From Methanolobus sp. UBA32 (GTDB lineage: Archaea > Halobacteriota > Methanosarcinia > Methanosarcinales > Methanosarcinaceae): a DNA stretch of 17,822 bases. Made by a program: the position numbers and the translations under genes. Where the stretch lies: assembly GCA_002507205.1 (NCBI GenBank), contig DAZF01000039.1:13079-30900 (forward strand), read 5' to 3'. The notes under the pieces were generated by a model. It searched no databases. It was given only the letters and a program-made list of their open reading frames with translations, and was not told the DNA's origin. This document shows positions 1 through 8,050 of this stretch, in pieces; the first letter of the stretch is position 1, and each line of letters opens with the position of its first letter.

Positions 1-1
1 A

Positions 2-247
2 CTAGCAGGTTCGGTTTACTTTGAGTCACGTGGTGCAGATTATATGGGTTCTCTTGTAGGGGGCTCTATAGTATCTTTGACTGCAACATTCTCAGCAACA
101 GCTTTTTTCAGTGGTATAAAATATGCTATTGAAGGCGGTATCACTGAAATTGGTCTGGATCAGATAATTTCTGCACTTGCATTGTGTATGATAGCCAGCA
201 TGTTACTGATACGTGTTTTACAGCACAGATTCAAAGATTCTTTTTGA
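2..247 (+). CDS. C-terminal part of an unidentified integral membrane protein
   Basis: The reading frame is open from base 2 and runs to a TGA at 245-247, so the gene begins outside the window. The visible 81 residues hold two hydrophobic stretches. The first is a Gly/Ser/Ala/Thr-rich segment starting near GSLVGGSIVSLTATFSATAF. The second is near IISALALCMIASMLLIRVL. Between them is a short polar loop, and the protein ends in a basic tail (QHRFKDSF). This fits the last two transmembrane helices of a transporter or other membrane protein. I do not recognise the family. The ATG at 44 is probably internal, because the frame stays open upstream of it and encodes plausible residues (VYFESRGADY). 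The gene is followed by a T-rich stretch and then grpE on the same strand, and nothing ties it to the chaperone genes. Confidence 0.6.
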   Translation, partial: LAGSVYFESRGADYMGSLVGGSIVSLTATFSATAFFSGIKYAIEGGITEIGLDQIISALALCMIASMLLIRVLQHRFKDSF

Positions 248-405
248 ATGATTCTTATTTTTATATAAGTTATGGATTTTTTCTATTTTTTTGTGGATTT
301 CATTTCTTCAAAACAAAGCCACAACAGTTACTTATTTATAGAACTTCAAACAATCTCTAGTTCGGATGCACATTACCGCGCATAGAAAATGCGGAGAAAT
401 TGAGA
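248..405 (+). promoter_or_regulatory. Terminator-like T-rich stretch and grpE promoter region
   Basis: This 158-bp gap contains no gene. Just after the upstream stop there is a consensus archaeal TATA box, TTTATATA, at 260-267. T-runs at about 277-293 could end upstream transcription. A second TATA-like element, CTTATTTATA at 331-340, would place a start near 365 and give a short grpE leader, whereas the first would give a leader of roughly 115 nt. GGAG at 393-396 is the likely ribosome-binding site for grpE. Which TATA is used cannot be decided from sequence. Confidence 0.45.
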
Positions 406-924
406 ATGGCTGATGGACCAGAAAATTGTGAAGATTTAGATTCGAAACAAGTTGAAGAAGGCAATATCAAAGAAAGCCCTTCTGAGGATGAAGCTGCAGA
501 GCTCAGGGATAAACTTCTGCGCCTTACTGCAGAATTTGATAATTTCCGAAAAAGAAGTATTCGGGAAAAAGAAGAATATCGTAAGTTTGCAATTGAACAG
601 ATGGTCATAGAGCTCCTCGAGGTTTATGATAACTTCGAACGTGCACTGGAATCTGCAAAGCAGACCGATGATATCTCATCCGTCATAAAAGGTGTTGAGA
701 TGGTCTTCAAGCAGTTTGCCGGAATTCTTGAGAAGGAAGGTCTTCAAAAGATCGAATGTAAAGGTGCTGAATTTGACCCTTACCTGCACGAAGCAATGAT
801 GCATGTGGATCATCCGGATCATGATGATAACACCGTGGTCGATGTCTGCAAACCCGGGTATTATCTACATTCAAAAGTGATAAGGCCTGCAATGGTAACG
901 GTTTCAAAGAAATCTGATGAGTGA
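406..924 (+). CDS. grpE: GrpE, nucleotide exchange factor for DnaK
   Basis: GrpE drives ADP release from DnaK and so resets the cytoplasmic Hsp70 cycle. The 172-residue protein has the expected layout: an acidic N-terminal tail (to about residue 30), a long helical dimerisation region containing LRLTAEFDNFRKRS, and a C-terminal beta domain. That domain carries the family signature near the end: a GYYLHSKVIRPAMVTVSK-type segment after an HPDHDDNTVV stretch. The length is close to that of bacterial GrpE (about 170-200). I chose the ATG at 406 because GGAG at 393-396 lies 9 nt upstream. A TTG at 400 would be only 3 nt from that site. grpE is first in the order grpE-dnaK-dnaJ, which is typical of bacteria and of the mesophilic archaea thought to have acquired this system by transfer. 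Confidence 0.95.
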   Translation: MADGPENCEDLDSKQVEEGNIKESPSEDEAAELRDKLLRLTAEFDNFRKRSIREKEEYRKFAIEQMVIELLEVYDNFERALESAKQTDDISSVIKGVEMVFKQFAGILEKEGLQKIECKGAEFDPYLHEAMMHVDHPDHDDNTVVDVCKPGYYLHSKVIRPAMVTVSKKSDE

Positions 925-925
925 C

Positions 926-1013
926 TGTATATAAATTTTGATCCATAAAAAGGATATCTTCAATAGAAATGAAGTACGATTATTAAATTATAATTAATTC
1001 ATACATGAGGTAA
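926..1013 (+). promoter_or_regulatory. dnaK promoter and ribosome-binding site
   Basis: In the grpE-dnaK gap a strong TATA box, TATATAAA, lies at 928-935. It would start transcription near 960 and leave a leader of about 55 nt. A second AT-rich element (about 979-998) precedes the ribosome-binding site GAGGTAA at 1007-1013, which is well spaced from the ATG at 1018. dnaK can therefore probably be transcribed separately from grpE, as expected for a heat-shock gene, although read-through from grpE is also possible. Confidence 0.5.
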
Positions 1014-1017
1014 TAAA

Positions 1018-2871
1018 ATGGGAAAGATATTGGGAATTGATCTGGGAACTACAAATTCCTGTATGGCTGTTATCGAGGGTGGAGAACCTACAATTATCCC
1101 TAATGCTGAGGGGGGAAGGACTACACCTTCAGTTGTAGGTTTCTCAAAGAAGGGCGAGAAACTGGTTGGGCAGGTTGCCAAGAGGCAGCTCATCACCAAT
1201 TCAGAGAACAGTGTAAGTTCCATCAAAAGACACATCGGTGAGTCTGATTATAAAGTAAAGTTAATTGACAAGGAATATTCTCCACAGGAGATATCTGCAA
1301 TGATCCTTCGTAAGCTGAAGGAAGATGCAGAGGCTTACCTTGGAGAAACCATCACACAGGCAGTAATCACTGTTCCTGCATACTTTAATGACTCTCAGAG
1401 GCAGGCTACAAAGGACGCAGGTACTATTGCCGGTCTTGAAGTAATGAGAATTATCAATGAGCCTACTGCAGCAGCTCTTGCGTATGGTCTTGACAGGGAC
1501 GATGAAGATCACAAGATTCTCATCTACGATCTCGGAGGCGGTACTTTTGATGTATCCATCCTTGAGCTTGGCGGTGGAGTATTTGAGGTTCTTTCAACCA
1601 GCGGAGACACTCACCTTGGTGGGGATGACTTTGACCAGAGGGTCGTAGACTATCTTATTGAAGAGTTCAGGAAGCACGAAGGCATCGACCTGTCCAAGGA
1701 CAAGGCTGCACTGCAGCGTTTGAAGGATGCTGCAGAGAAGGCAAAGATAGAACTTTCAGGTGTAGCTACCACCAACGTCAATCTGCCATTCATTACTGCA
1801 GATGCCAATGGACAGCCAAAACACATTGATATCGACCTTACAAGAGCACAGTTCGAGAAGATGACATCTGACCTTCTTGACAGGACCATGGTATCTGTCA
1901 ACCAGGCAATGAAGGATGCAAAACTAAGTGCAAAGGACATTGACAGGGTACTTCTTGTAGGAGGTTCTACAAGGATGCCTGCTGTTTCAGAAGCTGTGAA
2001 GAAGGCAACGGAAAAGGATCCATACAAGAACATCAATCCTGATGAAGCTGTAGCAGTCGGTGCAGCAGTACAGGCAGGTGTCCTTGGAGGGGAGGTTCAT
2101 GATGTACTTCTTCTTGATGTTACACCATTGACCCTTGGTATCGAAACCCTCGGAGGCGTATCAACACCTCTTATTGAAAGGAACACAACAATTCCAACCA
2201 AGAAGAGCCAGGTATTCTCTACTGCAGCTGACAGCCAGCCATCTGTGGAGATTCATGTCCTTCAGGGTGAGAGGGGCATCGCATCCGCTAACAAGACTCT
2301 CGGAAGGTTCACTCTTGACGGTATTCCACCTGCACCAAGGGGTATTCCACAGATAGAGGTTACATTCGATATTGATGCAAACGGTATCCTGCATGTCAAT
2401 GCAAAGGACAAGGGAACCGGAAAGGAGCAGTCCATCTCCATCCAGAAGCCAGGCGGTCTTTCCGATGAGGAAATTGACAAAATGGTAAAAGATGCAGAGC
2501 TGCATGCTGAAGAAGACAAGAAGCGCAAGGAAGAGGTTGAGGTAAAGAACACAGCCGAATCACTTGTAAATGCTGCTGAAAAGACTCTCAAAGAAGCAGA
2601 GGATATTGCAACCGCTGAGCAGAAATCAAAGATAGAGGCTGCGGTTACTGATCTGAAGGCTGCCCTTGAAAGTGATGATATCGAGGATATCAAGTCAAAG
2701 ACGGAAGCACTTCAAACAGCCGTCTACGATGTATCTGCTGCAATGTACCAGAAAGCACAGGAAGAAGCTGCGGCCGCAGCCTCTACAGAAGAAGGTTCCG
2801 AACCATCTGCAGGCTCTGGTGAGGAGACAATTGTAGATGCGGATTACGAAGTAGTTGACGACGATAAGTAA
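1018..2871 (+). CDS. dnaK: DnaK, Hsp70 chaperone
   Basis: This is an ATP-driven cytoplasmic chaperone that binds exposed hydrophobic peptides. It works with DnaJ (ATPase stimulation) and GrpE (nucleotide exchange), encoded on either side. The 617-residue protein has the phosphate-1 loop [10 protein letters not shown] at residues 6-15, the phosphate-2 loop [11 protein letters not shown] at 170-180, the adenosine motif [11 protein letters not shown] at 311-321, and the interdomain linker VLLLDVTP at 363-370. After these come the substrate-binding beta domain and helical lid, with an Ala/Glu-rich tail ending in [12 protein letters not shown], comparable to the bacterial DnaK tail. Between SIKRHIG (68-74) and [10 protein letters not shown] (92-101) it lacks the roughly 25-residue insertion of proteobacterial DnaK. 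That is the Gram-positive/archaeal form and fits acquisition from a Gram-positive-like donor. The start is supported by GAGGTAA just upstream. Confidence 0.98.
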   Translation: MGKILGIDLGTTNSCMAVIEGGEPTIIPNAEGGRTTPSVVGFSKKGEKLVGQVAKRQLITNSENSVSSIKRHIGESDYKVKLIDKEYSPQEISAMILRKLKEDAEAYLGETITQAVITVPAYFNDSQRQATKDAGTIAGLEVMRIINEPTAAALAYGLDRDDEDHKILIYDLGGGTFDVSILELGGGVFEVLSTSGDTHLGGDDFDQRVVDYLIEEFRKHEGIDLSKDKAALQRLKDAAEKAKIELSGVATTNVNLPFITADANGQPKHIDIDLTRAQFEKMTSDLLDRTMVSVNQAMKDAKLSAKDIDRVLLVGGSTRMPAVSEAVKKATEKDPYKNINPDEAVAVGAAVQAGVLGGEVHDVLLLDVTPLTLGIETLGGVSTPLIERNTTIPTKKSQVFSTAADSQPSVEIHVLQGERGIASANKTLGRFTLDGIPPAPRGIPQIEVTFDIDANGILHVNAKDKGTGKEQSISIQKPGGLSDEEIDKMVKDAELHAEEDKKRKEEVEVKNTAESLVNAAEKTLKEAEDIATAEQKSKIEAAVTDLKAALESDDIEDIKSKTEALQTAVYDVSAAMYQKAQEEAAAAASTEEGSEPSAGSGEETIVDADYEVVDDDK

Positions 2872-2890
2872 ATATACATGGATAAAAGCC

Positions 2891-2925
2891 GGGTAAGATA
2901 CTTTAATGTATAATGTATCTTACCT
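2891..2925 (+). terminator. Perfect 10-bp stem-loop between dnaK and dnaJ
   Basis: GGTAAGATAC at 2892-2901 is exactly complementary to GTATCTTACC at 2915-2924, with a 13-nt A/T-rich loop and one further G-U pair outside. It begins 20 nt after the dnaK stop and is followed by T-rich sequence (about 2926-2945). It could act as a terminator or mRNA-end stabiliser for dnaK, or as a regulator-binding site just upstream of the dnaJ TATA element. Sequence alone does not separate these. Confidence 0.55.
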
Positions 2926-2933
2926 ATCTTTAG

Positions 2934-2949
2934 TTTTAATTTTATAATC
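2934..2949 (+). promoter_or_regulatory. Putative dnaJ TATA box
   Basis: The A/T-rich run TTTTAATTTTATAATC spans 2934-2949. A TATA centre near 2942 would start transcription around 2968, giving a leader of only a few bases before the ATG at 2975. The ribosome-binding match there is weak (AGGA at about 2965), so dnaJ may be translated from a very short leader when transcribed from here. Confidence 0.4.
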
Positions 2950-2974
2950 ATCATATGCACAACAGGAATCATCC

Positions 2975-4144
2975 ATGTCCACAACACGCGATTATTACGA
3001 AATATTAGGTTTATCCAAGGATGCCACAGAGTCCGAGATAAAAAAAGCTTATAGAAAGCTTGCAATGCAATATCATCCGGACAAGAACAAGGAAGATGAT
3101 GCTGAAGAAAAGTTCAAGGAAATATCTGAAGCGTATGCTGTCCTTTCTGACACAGAGAAAAGGGAGCAGTATGACAGGTTCGGCCATGCTGGTATTGATG
3201 GTCGTTATAGTCAGGAAGATATCTTCAGGAACGCAGACTTCGGAGGATTTGAAGATCTTGGCGACATATTTGGAAGTATATTCGGTGGCAGCTTCGGTGG
3301 ATTTGGAGGATTTGGCGGTGGGCAGAGAAGACATGGTCCGTCCAGAGGGTCTGACCTGCGCTATGATCTGAGCATCACTCTTGAACAGGCAGCAACAGGT
3401 GTGGACACCACTATCAATATCCCACGGGCTGAGAACTGTGAAACATGTGGCGGTACTGGTGCAAAAGCAGGCACAAGTCCGAAGGTATGTTCAACATGTC
3501 GTGGCTCCGGGCAGGTAACACAGGCGCGGAATACTCCATTTGGAAGATTCATGTCCACAAGCACATGTAATGCATGTCATGGACAGGGTGAGGTTATTGA
3601 AGATCCATGTCCTGCATGTAAGGGAACTGGTAAGATCAAAAAGGTCCGTAAGATATCTGTTAAGGTTCCAAAGGGTGCAGACAATGGAATTCGCCTCAAG
3701 ATAAGGGGTGAAGGTGAAGAAGGAAGTCCTGGAGCACCATCCGGAGACCTATATGTGGTGATCCATGTGGAGCCGCATGATATATTCCAGCGTATCGGTA
3801 ATGATATTCTCTACGAGCAGCCAATATCTTTTTCAATGGCAGCACTTGGTGGGGACGTAATGGTTCCGACTCTCCACGGAAAAGTGAAAATGAATATTAA
3901 AGCCGGAACTCAGACACATTCTATACTGCGTCTGAAAGGTAAGGGGATGCCTCATCTTCATGGTCATTCAGATGGTGACCAGCTTGTCAAGATCATTGTC
4001 AAGACACCTACCAAGCTTACCGGGGATCAAAAAGAACTCCTTAAAAAATTCCAGCAGCTTGAAGATGGGACTGATGTGAAAAGTCCTAAAGGTGGCAAAG
4101 GTATCTTTGAAAAGATGAAGGGTGCTTTTGAAGCTGGGATATAG
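2975..4144 (+). CDS. dnaJ: DnaJ, Hsp40 co-chaperone
   Basis: DnaJ delivers substrates to DnaK and stimulates its ATPase. The 389-residue protein is a complete type I DnaJ. The J domain (about 5-70) has HPD at residues 34-36. It is followed by a Gly/Phe-rich region (about 89-116). The zinc-binding domain has four CxxCxGxG repeats starting at cysteines 155, 172, 198 and 212. A C-terminal peptide-binding and dimerisation region completes it. The length matches the family (about 375-390). The stop is TAG (4142-4144). Read-through would add only four residues (X-L-I-F) before TAA, which matters if this organism decodes TAG as pyrrolysine. It closes the chaperone cluster and is followed by a T-rich terminator-like stretch. 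Confidence 0.97.
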   Translation: MSTTRDYYEILGLSKDATESEIKKAYRKLAMQYHPDKNKEDDAEEKFKEISEAYAVLSDTEKREQYDRFGHAGIDGRYSQEDIFRNADFGGFEDLGDIFGSIFGGSFGGFGGFGGGQRRHGPSRGSDLRYDLSITLEQAATGVDTTINIPRAENCETCGGTGAKAGTSPKVCSTCRGSGQVTQARNTPFGRFMSTSTCNACHGQGEVIEDPCPACKGTGKIKKVRKISVKVPKGADNGIRLKIRGEGEEGSPGAPSGDLYVVIHVEPHDIFQRIGNDILYEQPISFSMAALGGDVMVPTLHGKVKMNIKAGTQTHSILRLKGKGMPHLHGHSDGDQLVKIIVKTPTKLTGDQKELLKKFQQLEDGTDVKSPKGGKGIFEKMKGAFEAGI

Positions 4145-4156
4145 TTAATTTTCTAA

Positions 4157-4200
4157 TTTCTCTATCTTTTTTTTAAGTCTTGTTTTAACTTCCTTTTAGG
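4157..4200 (+). terminator. T-rich terminator after dnaJ
   Basis: Downstream of the dnaJ stop there is a series of T-runs with an uninterrupted run of eight T at 4167-4174 and shorter runs after it, with no strong hairpin. Oligo-T tracts on the sense strand are sufficient for termination in many archaea, so this probably marks the end of the chaperone transcripts. Confidence 0.5.
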
Positions 4201-4203
4201 GCA

Positions 4204-4314
4204 GTTATTTATATTGCTTCGTCAATTATGTGGTAAGCTTTAAAAACCAATAAACATATTATGCGGTTTTGTTTTCAGTATCTGTGAATATCCTTATTAT
4301 GACCTTTTGAAGGT
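4204..4314 (+). promoter_or_regulatory. trkA promoter region and ribosome-binding site
   Basis: TTATTTATAT at 4205-4214 is a good archaeal TATA box, predicting a start near 4235 and a leader of about 85 nt. GAAGGT at 4309-4314 lies 5 nt before the ATG at 4320 and serves as the ribosome-binding site. No obvious operator or riboswitch is seen in the leader. Confidence 0.45.
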
Positions 4315-4319
4315 ATATT

Positions 4320-5654
4320 ATGAAAATCATAATAATTGGCGCTGGTGAGGTTGGCTATCATATTGCAAAGGCACTCTACCAGACAAACGATGTTGTTGTT
4401 ATAGACCAGAACGAAGAAGCATGTGAACGTGTAGACGAGCTTGATGTTCATGTTTTACACGGTAATGGTGCCAATGTGTCAATTCTCCAGGATGTTCTGG
4501 AGGGAGCCGGCCTGTTGGTATCCGTGACGGGTTCTGATGAGGTTAACATAGTTGCCTGTATGGCGTCCAAAATCATTGTCAAGGATAACAACAAATTGAA
4601 AACGGTGGCCAGAGTCAGTAATCCTGATTATATCGATAAGCCCGTGGCAAAAAGATCTCAGATAGGCATAGATATTATGGTCTGTCCTGAACTATCTCTG
4701 GCTTCTGAAGTTGCCCGGATACTTGCCATTCCTTCCGCTATTGATGCGGATTATTTTGCAGGTGGTAAGGTTGAGATGATGGAATTTGTGGTTCCTGATG
4801 ATCATGTTCTCGTAGATAAGCCCATGCAGGAACTCCATCTTGCAAATTGTTGTATTGTGAGTGCTCTTTTCAGGGATTCAGAAGTCATAATTCCACATGG
4901 CAAGGACATCATAAAAGGTAATGATCATATTGTTGTCATTGGAAAACCGGCTGCAATGAAAGAAGTACGTGACATGTTCGGCGAGAAGGTCGGCAAAAGA
5001 AGCAAAGTGATGATCATTGGTGGCGGAATTGTAGGTTTCTATCTTGCAAAACTGGTTGCAAAGAGTGAATTCGACCTGAAGATCATAGAATCTGATAAAG
5101 AACGGTCTGCAGCTATAGCAGAAGAACTTCCCGATGTACTTGTTCTCAATGGTGACGGGACTGATATCAACCTCTTAAAAGAGGAAGGCGTTTCTGAAAT
5201 GGATGTTGTCATATCTGTCACTAATAGTGATGAAAAGAACCTTTTATGTTCATTGCTCGCCAAACAGCTTGGTGTAAAGAAAGTCATAGCAAGGTCTGAT
5301 CGCTCAGATTATGTTTCTCTTTTTGAAATGGTCGGTGTGGATAGTGCAGTAAGTCCCAGACAGGCAACAGTAAATGAAGTTCTGAAACTGACCTTTGGTC
5401 AGGGAATAGAATCTATCGCAACCATCGAAGGTGAAAAAGCTGAGATTGTTGAGTACACCACTTCTAAAAAGTCAAAGATAGTAGGAAAACCCCTGAAAAG
5501 TGTGAAGTTCCCTGCTGGTGCAATCGTCAGTATGGTTGTCCACAAAGGAAATACGGTGGTCCCACGTGGTGAATATGTAATAGAGGAAGGCGACAGGGTA
5601 GTAGTATTTTCCCTGCAGTCTGCAAATGCAGAGGTAGAGAAACTCTTCAAGTGA
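4320..5654 (+). CDS. trkA: TrkA, NAD(H)-binding gating subunit of Trk potassium uptake
   Basis: TrkA is a cytoplasmic ring-forming protein that gates the TrkH potassium channel in response to nucleotides. The 444-residue protein is two tandem copies of an RCK (TrkA-N plus TrkA-C) module. The first Rossmann glycine motif is GAGEVG at residues 7-12 and the second is GGGIVG at 234-239. Acidic residues end the second strand in each (VVIDQNEE, LKIIESD), as expected for NAD(H) binding. Each half ends in a TrkA-C domain with the usual glycine/valine-rich pattern (for example GDRVVVFSL near the C-terminus). The length matches the double-RCK TrkA of bacteria and methanogens (about 450). The stop lies about 20 nt upstream of trkH, so the two form an operon encoding one transporter. 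Confidence 0.95.
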   Translation: MKIIIIGAGEVGYHIAKALYQTNDVVVIDQNEEACERVDELDVHVLHGNGANVSILQDVLEGAGLLVSVTGSDEVNIVACMASKIIVKDNNKLKTVARVSNPDYIDKPVAKRSQIGIDIMVCPELSLASEVARILAIPSAIDADYFAGGKVEMMEFVVPDDHVLVDKPMQELHLANCCIVSALFRDSEVIIPHGKDIIKGNDHIVVIGKPAAMKEVRDMFGEKVGKRSKVMIIGGGIVGFYLAKLVAKSEFDLKIIESDKERSAAIAEELPDVLVLNGDGTDINLLKEEGVSEMDVVISVTNSDEKNLLCSLLAKQLGVKKVIARSDRSDYVSLFEMVGVDSAVSPRQATVNEVLKLTFGQGIESIATIEGEKAEIVEYTTSKKSKIVGKPLKSVKFPAGAIVSMVVHKGNTVVPRGEYVIEEGDRVVVFSLQSANAEVEKLFK

Positions 5655-5676
5655 TCGTTCCTCGGGGGTGCAACAT

Positions 5677-7110
5677 TTGAATTACGGTGTCATACTAAAT
5701 GTTCTGGGAGGACTTCTAAGGTTTCTCGCAGCTATAATGCTTGTTCCCTTATTTGTGGCTCTTTATTATGGAGATTCCTTATATCCATTTTTAGCAGCAA
5801 TTATTATAACTGGTCTGACTGGTATCCTGCTTTCATATTACTACAAGGCTACTGATGAGTGGAAGACCAGAGAAGGCTTTGCAATTGTTGCATTTGGCTG
5901 GTTGGCAGCCGCAATTTTCGGTTCAATTCCTTTCATGGTGGATGGATTCAGTCCTATTAACGCGATCTTTGAATCAATGTCCGGTTTTACGACAACCGGT
6001 GCTACTGTTCTTCTGGATATAGAAGCTCACTCCCGGAGTATACTCTTCTGGCGCAGTATGATCCAGTGGATTGGCGGGATGGGTATCATCATGCTCTTCA
6101 TCGCTATTCTTCCAAAGCTCGGCGTTGCCGGAAGGCAGTTGTTCAGGGCAGAAGCTCCGGGCCCTACAGAAGATAAGATAAAACCGAGGATAAGGGAAAC
6201 TGCAAAGATACTATGGCTGGTATATGTGTTCATTTCCATGCTTGAGGTCGTAGCTCTTTTACTTGCAAAAATGTCACTTTATGACGCTGTTACGCACACA
6301 TTCACTACAATGGCATGCGGTGGATTTTCTCCCTATTCCCAAAGTGTAGCAGCATTCAACAGTCCTCTGATAGAGGGTATAATTACTCTTTTCATGTTTA
6401 TTTCAGGGGCTAACTTTGCACTTCATTACAGGACATTATACACTGATCGTCAAAGTCTTCTAAAAGATGACGAATTCAAATTCTATTCACTAGTTACTGT
6501 TATTGCAACATTGTTACTTACGTTCAGTCTCTGGAGTGATATGGGGGAAACTGTTTTTACTGCTTTCCGGTATGCTGTTTTTCAGGTAGTTTCCATTATT
6601 ACCACTACGGGATTTGCAACTGCAGACTTTAATCTGTGGGCAGATTCTGCAAAAATAGTACTTCTGGCGGTCATGTTCATAGGCGGATGTGCCGGTTCTA
6701 CTTCCGGAGGTATCAAGGTCGTAAGGTTCCTTTTACTACTCAAATATGCACAACGTGCTTTATTCAAATCCATACACCCGAGGGCTGTAAAACCAATAAA
6801 ACTCAATAATAAGACAGTCCCTGATGATGTAATGCAGGCAATAGTCTCTTTTGTGGTCATTTACTTTATGATATTTGCTATATCTACAGGCCTTCTCTCA
6901 CTTATGGGGATTGATATTATAAGTTCGATCACATCTTCAATAGCTACACTTGGGAATATAGGTCCGGGATTTGGTCTTGTAGGTCCAATGGCTAACTTTG
7001 CTGCTATACCGTTTGTCGGAAAAATAGTGCTGATAGCAAATATGTGGATTGGAAGACTTGAGGTATTCACAGTTATCGTTATGCTTACTCCGGAATTCTG
7101 GAAACGCTGA
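5677..7110 (+). CDS. trkH: TrkH, potassium-translocating membrane subunit
   Basis: TrkH is the membrane pore of the Trk potassium-uptake system, gated by TrkA encoded just upstream. The roughly 477-residue protein is hydrophobic throughout and shows the four pore-loop repeats of the SKT superfamily: SGFTTTGATVL, FTTMACGGFSPY, SIITTTGFATADF and SIATLGNIGPGFG. The family signature GGCAGSTSGGIKVVRF precedes the last membrane pair. I prefer the TTG at 5677. The run GGGGGTG (5664-5670) then acts as a ribosome-binding site 6 nt upstream, and the protein begins MNYGVILNVLGG. The alternative GTG at 5668 would sit inside that run and add only three residues. The gene ends 10 nt from a convergent pseudogene. 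Confidence 0.93.
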   Translation: MNYGVILNVLGGLLRFLAAIMLVPLFVALYYGDSLYPFLAAIIITGLTGILLSYYYKATDEWKTREGFAIVAFGWLAAAIFGSIPFMVDGFSPINAIFESMSGFTTTGATVLLDIEAHSRSILFWRSMIQWIGGMGIIMLFIAILPKLGVAGRQLFRAEAPGPTEDKIKPRIRETAKILWLVYVFISMLEVVALLLAKMSLYDAVTHTFTTMACGGFSPYSQSVAAFNSPLIEGIITLFMFISGANFALHYRTLYTDRQSLLKDDEFKFYSLVTVIATLLLTFSLWSDMGETVFTAFRYAVFQVVSIITTTGFATADFNLWADSAKIVLLAVMFIGGCAGSTSGGIKVVRFLLLLKYAQRALFKSIHPRAVKPIKLNNKTVPDDVMQAIVSFVVIYFMIFAISTGLLSLMGIDIISSITSSIATLGNIGPGFGLVGPMANFAAIPFVGKIVLIANMWIGRLEVFTVIVMLTPEFWKR

Positions 7111-7116
7111 TATGCT

Positions 7117-7132
7117 CCGGTTATTGATCCGG
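7117..7132. terminator. Weak shared hairpin between convergent trkH and pseudogene
   Basis: CCGG at 7117-7120 and CCGG at 7129-7132 pair around an 8-nt loop that contains the stop codon of the minus-strand pseudogene. A pyrimidine tract (CTTTCTTG) follows on the plus strand. The stem is only 4 bp, so this is a weak candidate for a bidirectional terminator. Confidence 0.25.
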
Positions 7133-7908
7133 CTTTCTTGCAATTCCAAGTATGTAACCAACATGTTTTCGTGTTGATGTATTATTAAATAGTATCCTCT
7201 TTCCTTTATCCAGTCTTAAGAAACGTTTCCTGATCATTTCGCTTAATATTATATATTTTAGCATGCCAAATATTAAGCATTTGATCTTTACAATTCCTCC
7301 CATGGATGTAATGCTGCTGGTTATATCCTTAATTTTCTGAAATGGTCTACATTTCTGTATTCTGATATCTGAGAATCCTGCCTCTTCAAAATAATGTTTC
7401 CACTCATCAGGAGTGTTCATCCTGAAAGGCAATCCTGTTACTTCTGTAAAGATGGCCTCAGCTTCATCGATCTTTATTTTCAGTTGAGGTTCAATGATAT
7501 TATCCCTGTACATCTCATTGATGCCTAGGGATCCTCCTTTCTTAAGCACATGTATGAATTCTGTGAATGCCATGTACTTGTCAAGAAATTGTGATACGAA
7601 TTCTGTAATTATAATCTCAAAGGAATCCTCTCTGAAAGGCAGGTTATAAGCATCAGCTATAATGAATTCAGTCATCATTTCAACATTTTCTTCAATTGCT
7701 CTCTGTCGTTCAGTCTCTATTGATAAGCTGGCAATGTCCACTCCAATAACAAAACATCCATGCTGTTCTTATTGATGTGGCATAATTTTGCAAGTTCTTC
7801 AGTCGAGCGGGGTCCACCAATGTGAAAATAAGGAACTCCCATGTAGGTCATGAAGTCGTAATACTTCATCTTTTCAATTTCAGAAATTGTCTGTTTCCTC
7901 TGAACCAT
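7121..7908 (-). pseudogene. Class I SAM-dependent methyltransferase, disrupted by internal deletion and frameshift
   Basis: Two minus-strand frames make up one broken methyltransferase. The N-terminal piece (7908 to about 7750) has the lead-in typical of methanogen Methyltransf_11 proteins: a YMGVPYFHIGGPRSTEELA-like stretch, then HINKNS. It then runs out of frame to a TAG. The C-terminal piece (about 7758 to 7121) resumes at GCFVIGVDIASLS. It continues through motif II/III (FIIADAYNLPFREDSFEII) and motif IV (ILKKGG-type VLKKGGSLG) to a complete C-terminus. At the join, the strand and glycine-rich SAM loop (expected VLxxGCGTG plus following residues, roughly 20 residues) are absent and the frame shifts. 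The likely cause is a deletion of about 60 bases not divisible by three. Neither piece can bind SAM alone, so the gene is almost certainly non-functional. The ends, ATG and upstream AAGGAA are intact, implying a recent event. Confidence 0.85.
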
Positions 7909-7920
7909 TGAATTATTCCT

Positions 7921-7976
7921 TAGAATATTGCTATTCTAATTCGGTGGTGGTATGTAAAAAAGTTTTCTAAGAAAAC
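7921..7976 (-). promoter_or_regulatory. Two palindromes in the promoter of the methyltransferase pseudogene
   Basis: TAGAATA (7921-7927) and TATTCTA (7932-7938) form a perfect 7-bp inverted repeat with a 4-base spacer, 12 bases upstream of the ATG. GTTTTCT-A-AGAAAAC (7962-7976) is a second near-perfect palindrome. It adjoins a minus-strand TATA-like element (reverse complement of about 7951-7961). They could be operator sites left over from when the gene was regulated. AT-rich DNA makes such repeats fairly common, so this is tentative. Confidence 0.3.
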
Positions 7977-8022
7977 GATGTATTCAGGAAAAAAGGGGTG
8001 ATGGGTTAAATGAAAAAGTCAG

Positions 8023-8050
8023 GAAAAAGTGATGAAATAATCACTTTTTC
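8023..8050 (-). terminator. Hairpin terminator overlapping the stop codon of geranylgeranyl reductase
   Basis: Read on the minus strand, GAAAAAGTGAT (8050-8040) pairs perfectly with ATCACTTTTTC (8033-8023) over a 6-nt loop, followed by CTGACTTTTTCA. The 11-bp stem begins inside the TGA stop codon (8051-8049). Stem plus T-runs make it a good intrinsic-terminator-like structure, or an mRNA 3'-end stabiliser. Confidence 0.7.

Noticed and set aside
357..608. Minus-strand open frame over grpE
   Set aside because: It is Ser/Leu-rich low-complexity antisense to a clear GrpE, with no ribosome-binding site or family features.
3280..3325. Short GGATTTGG-like direct repeats in dnaJ
   Set aside because: They encode the Gly/Phe-rich linker of DnaJ, so the repetition is explained by the protein.
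7717..7908. A small stand-alone protein encoded by the N-terminal methyltransferase piece
   Set aside because: Its last residues are out-of-frame sequence after the deletion, and the rest matches the start of a methyltransferase continued in the next frame.
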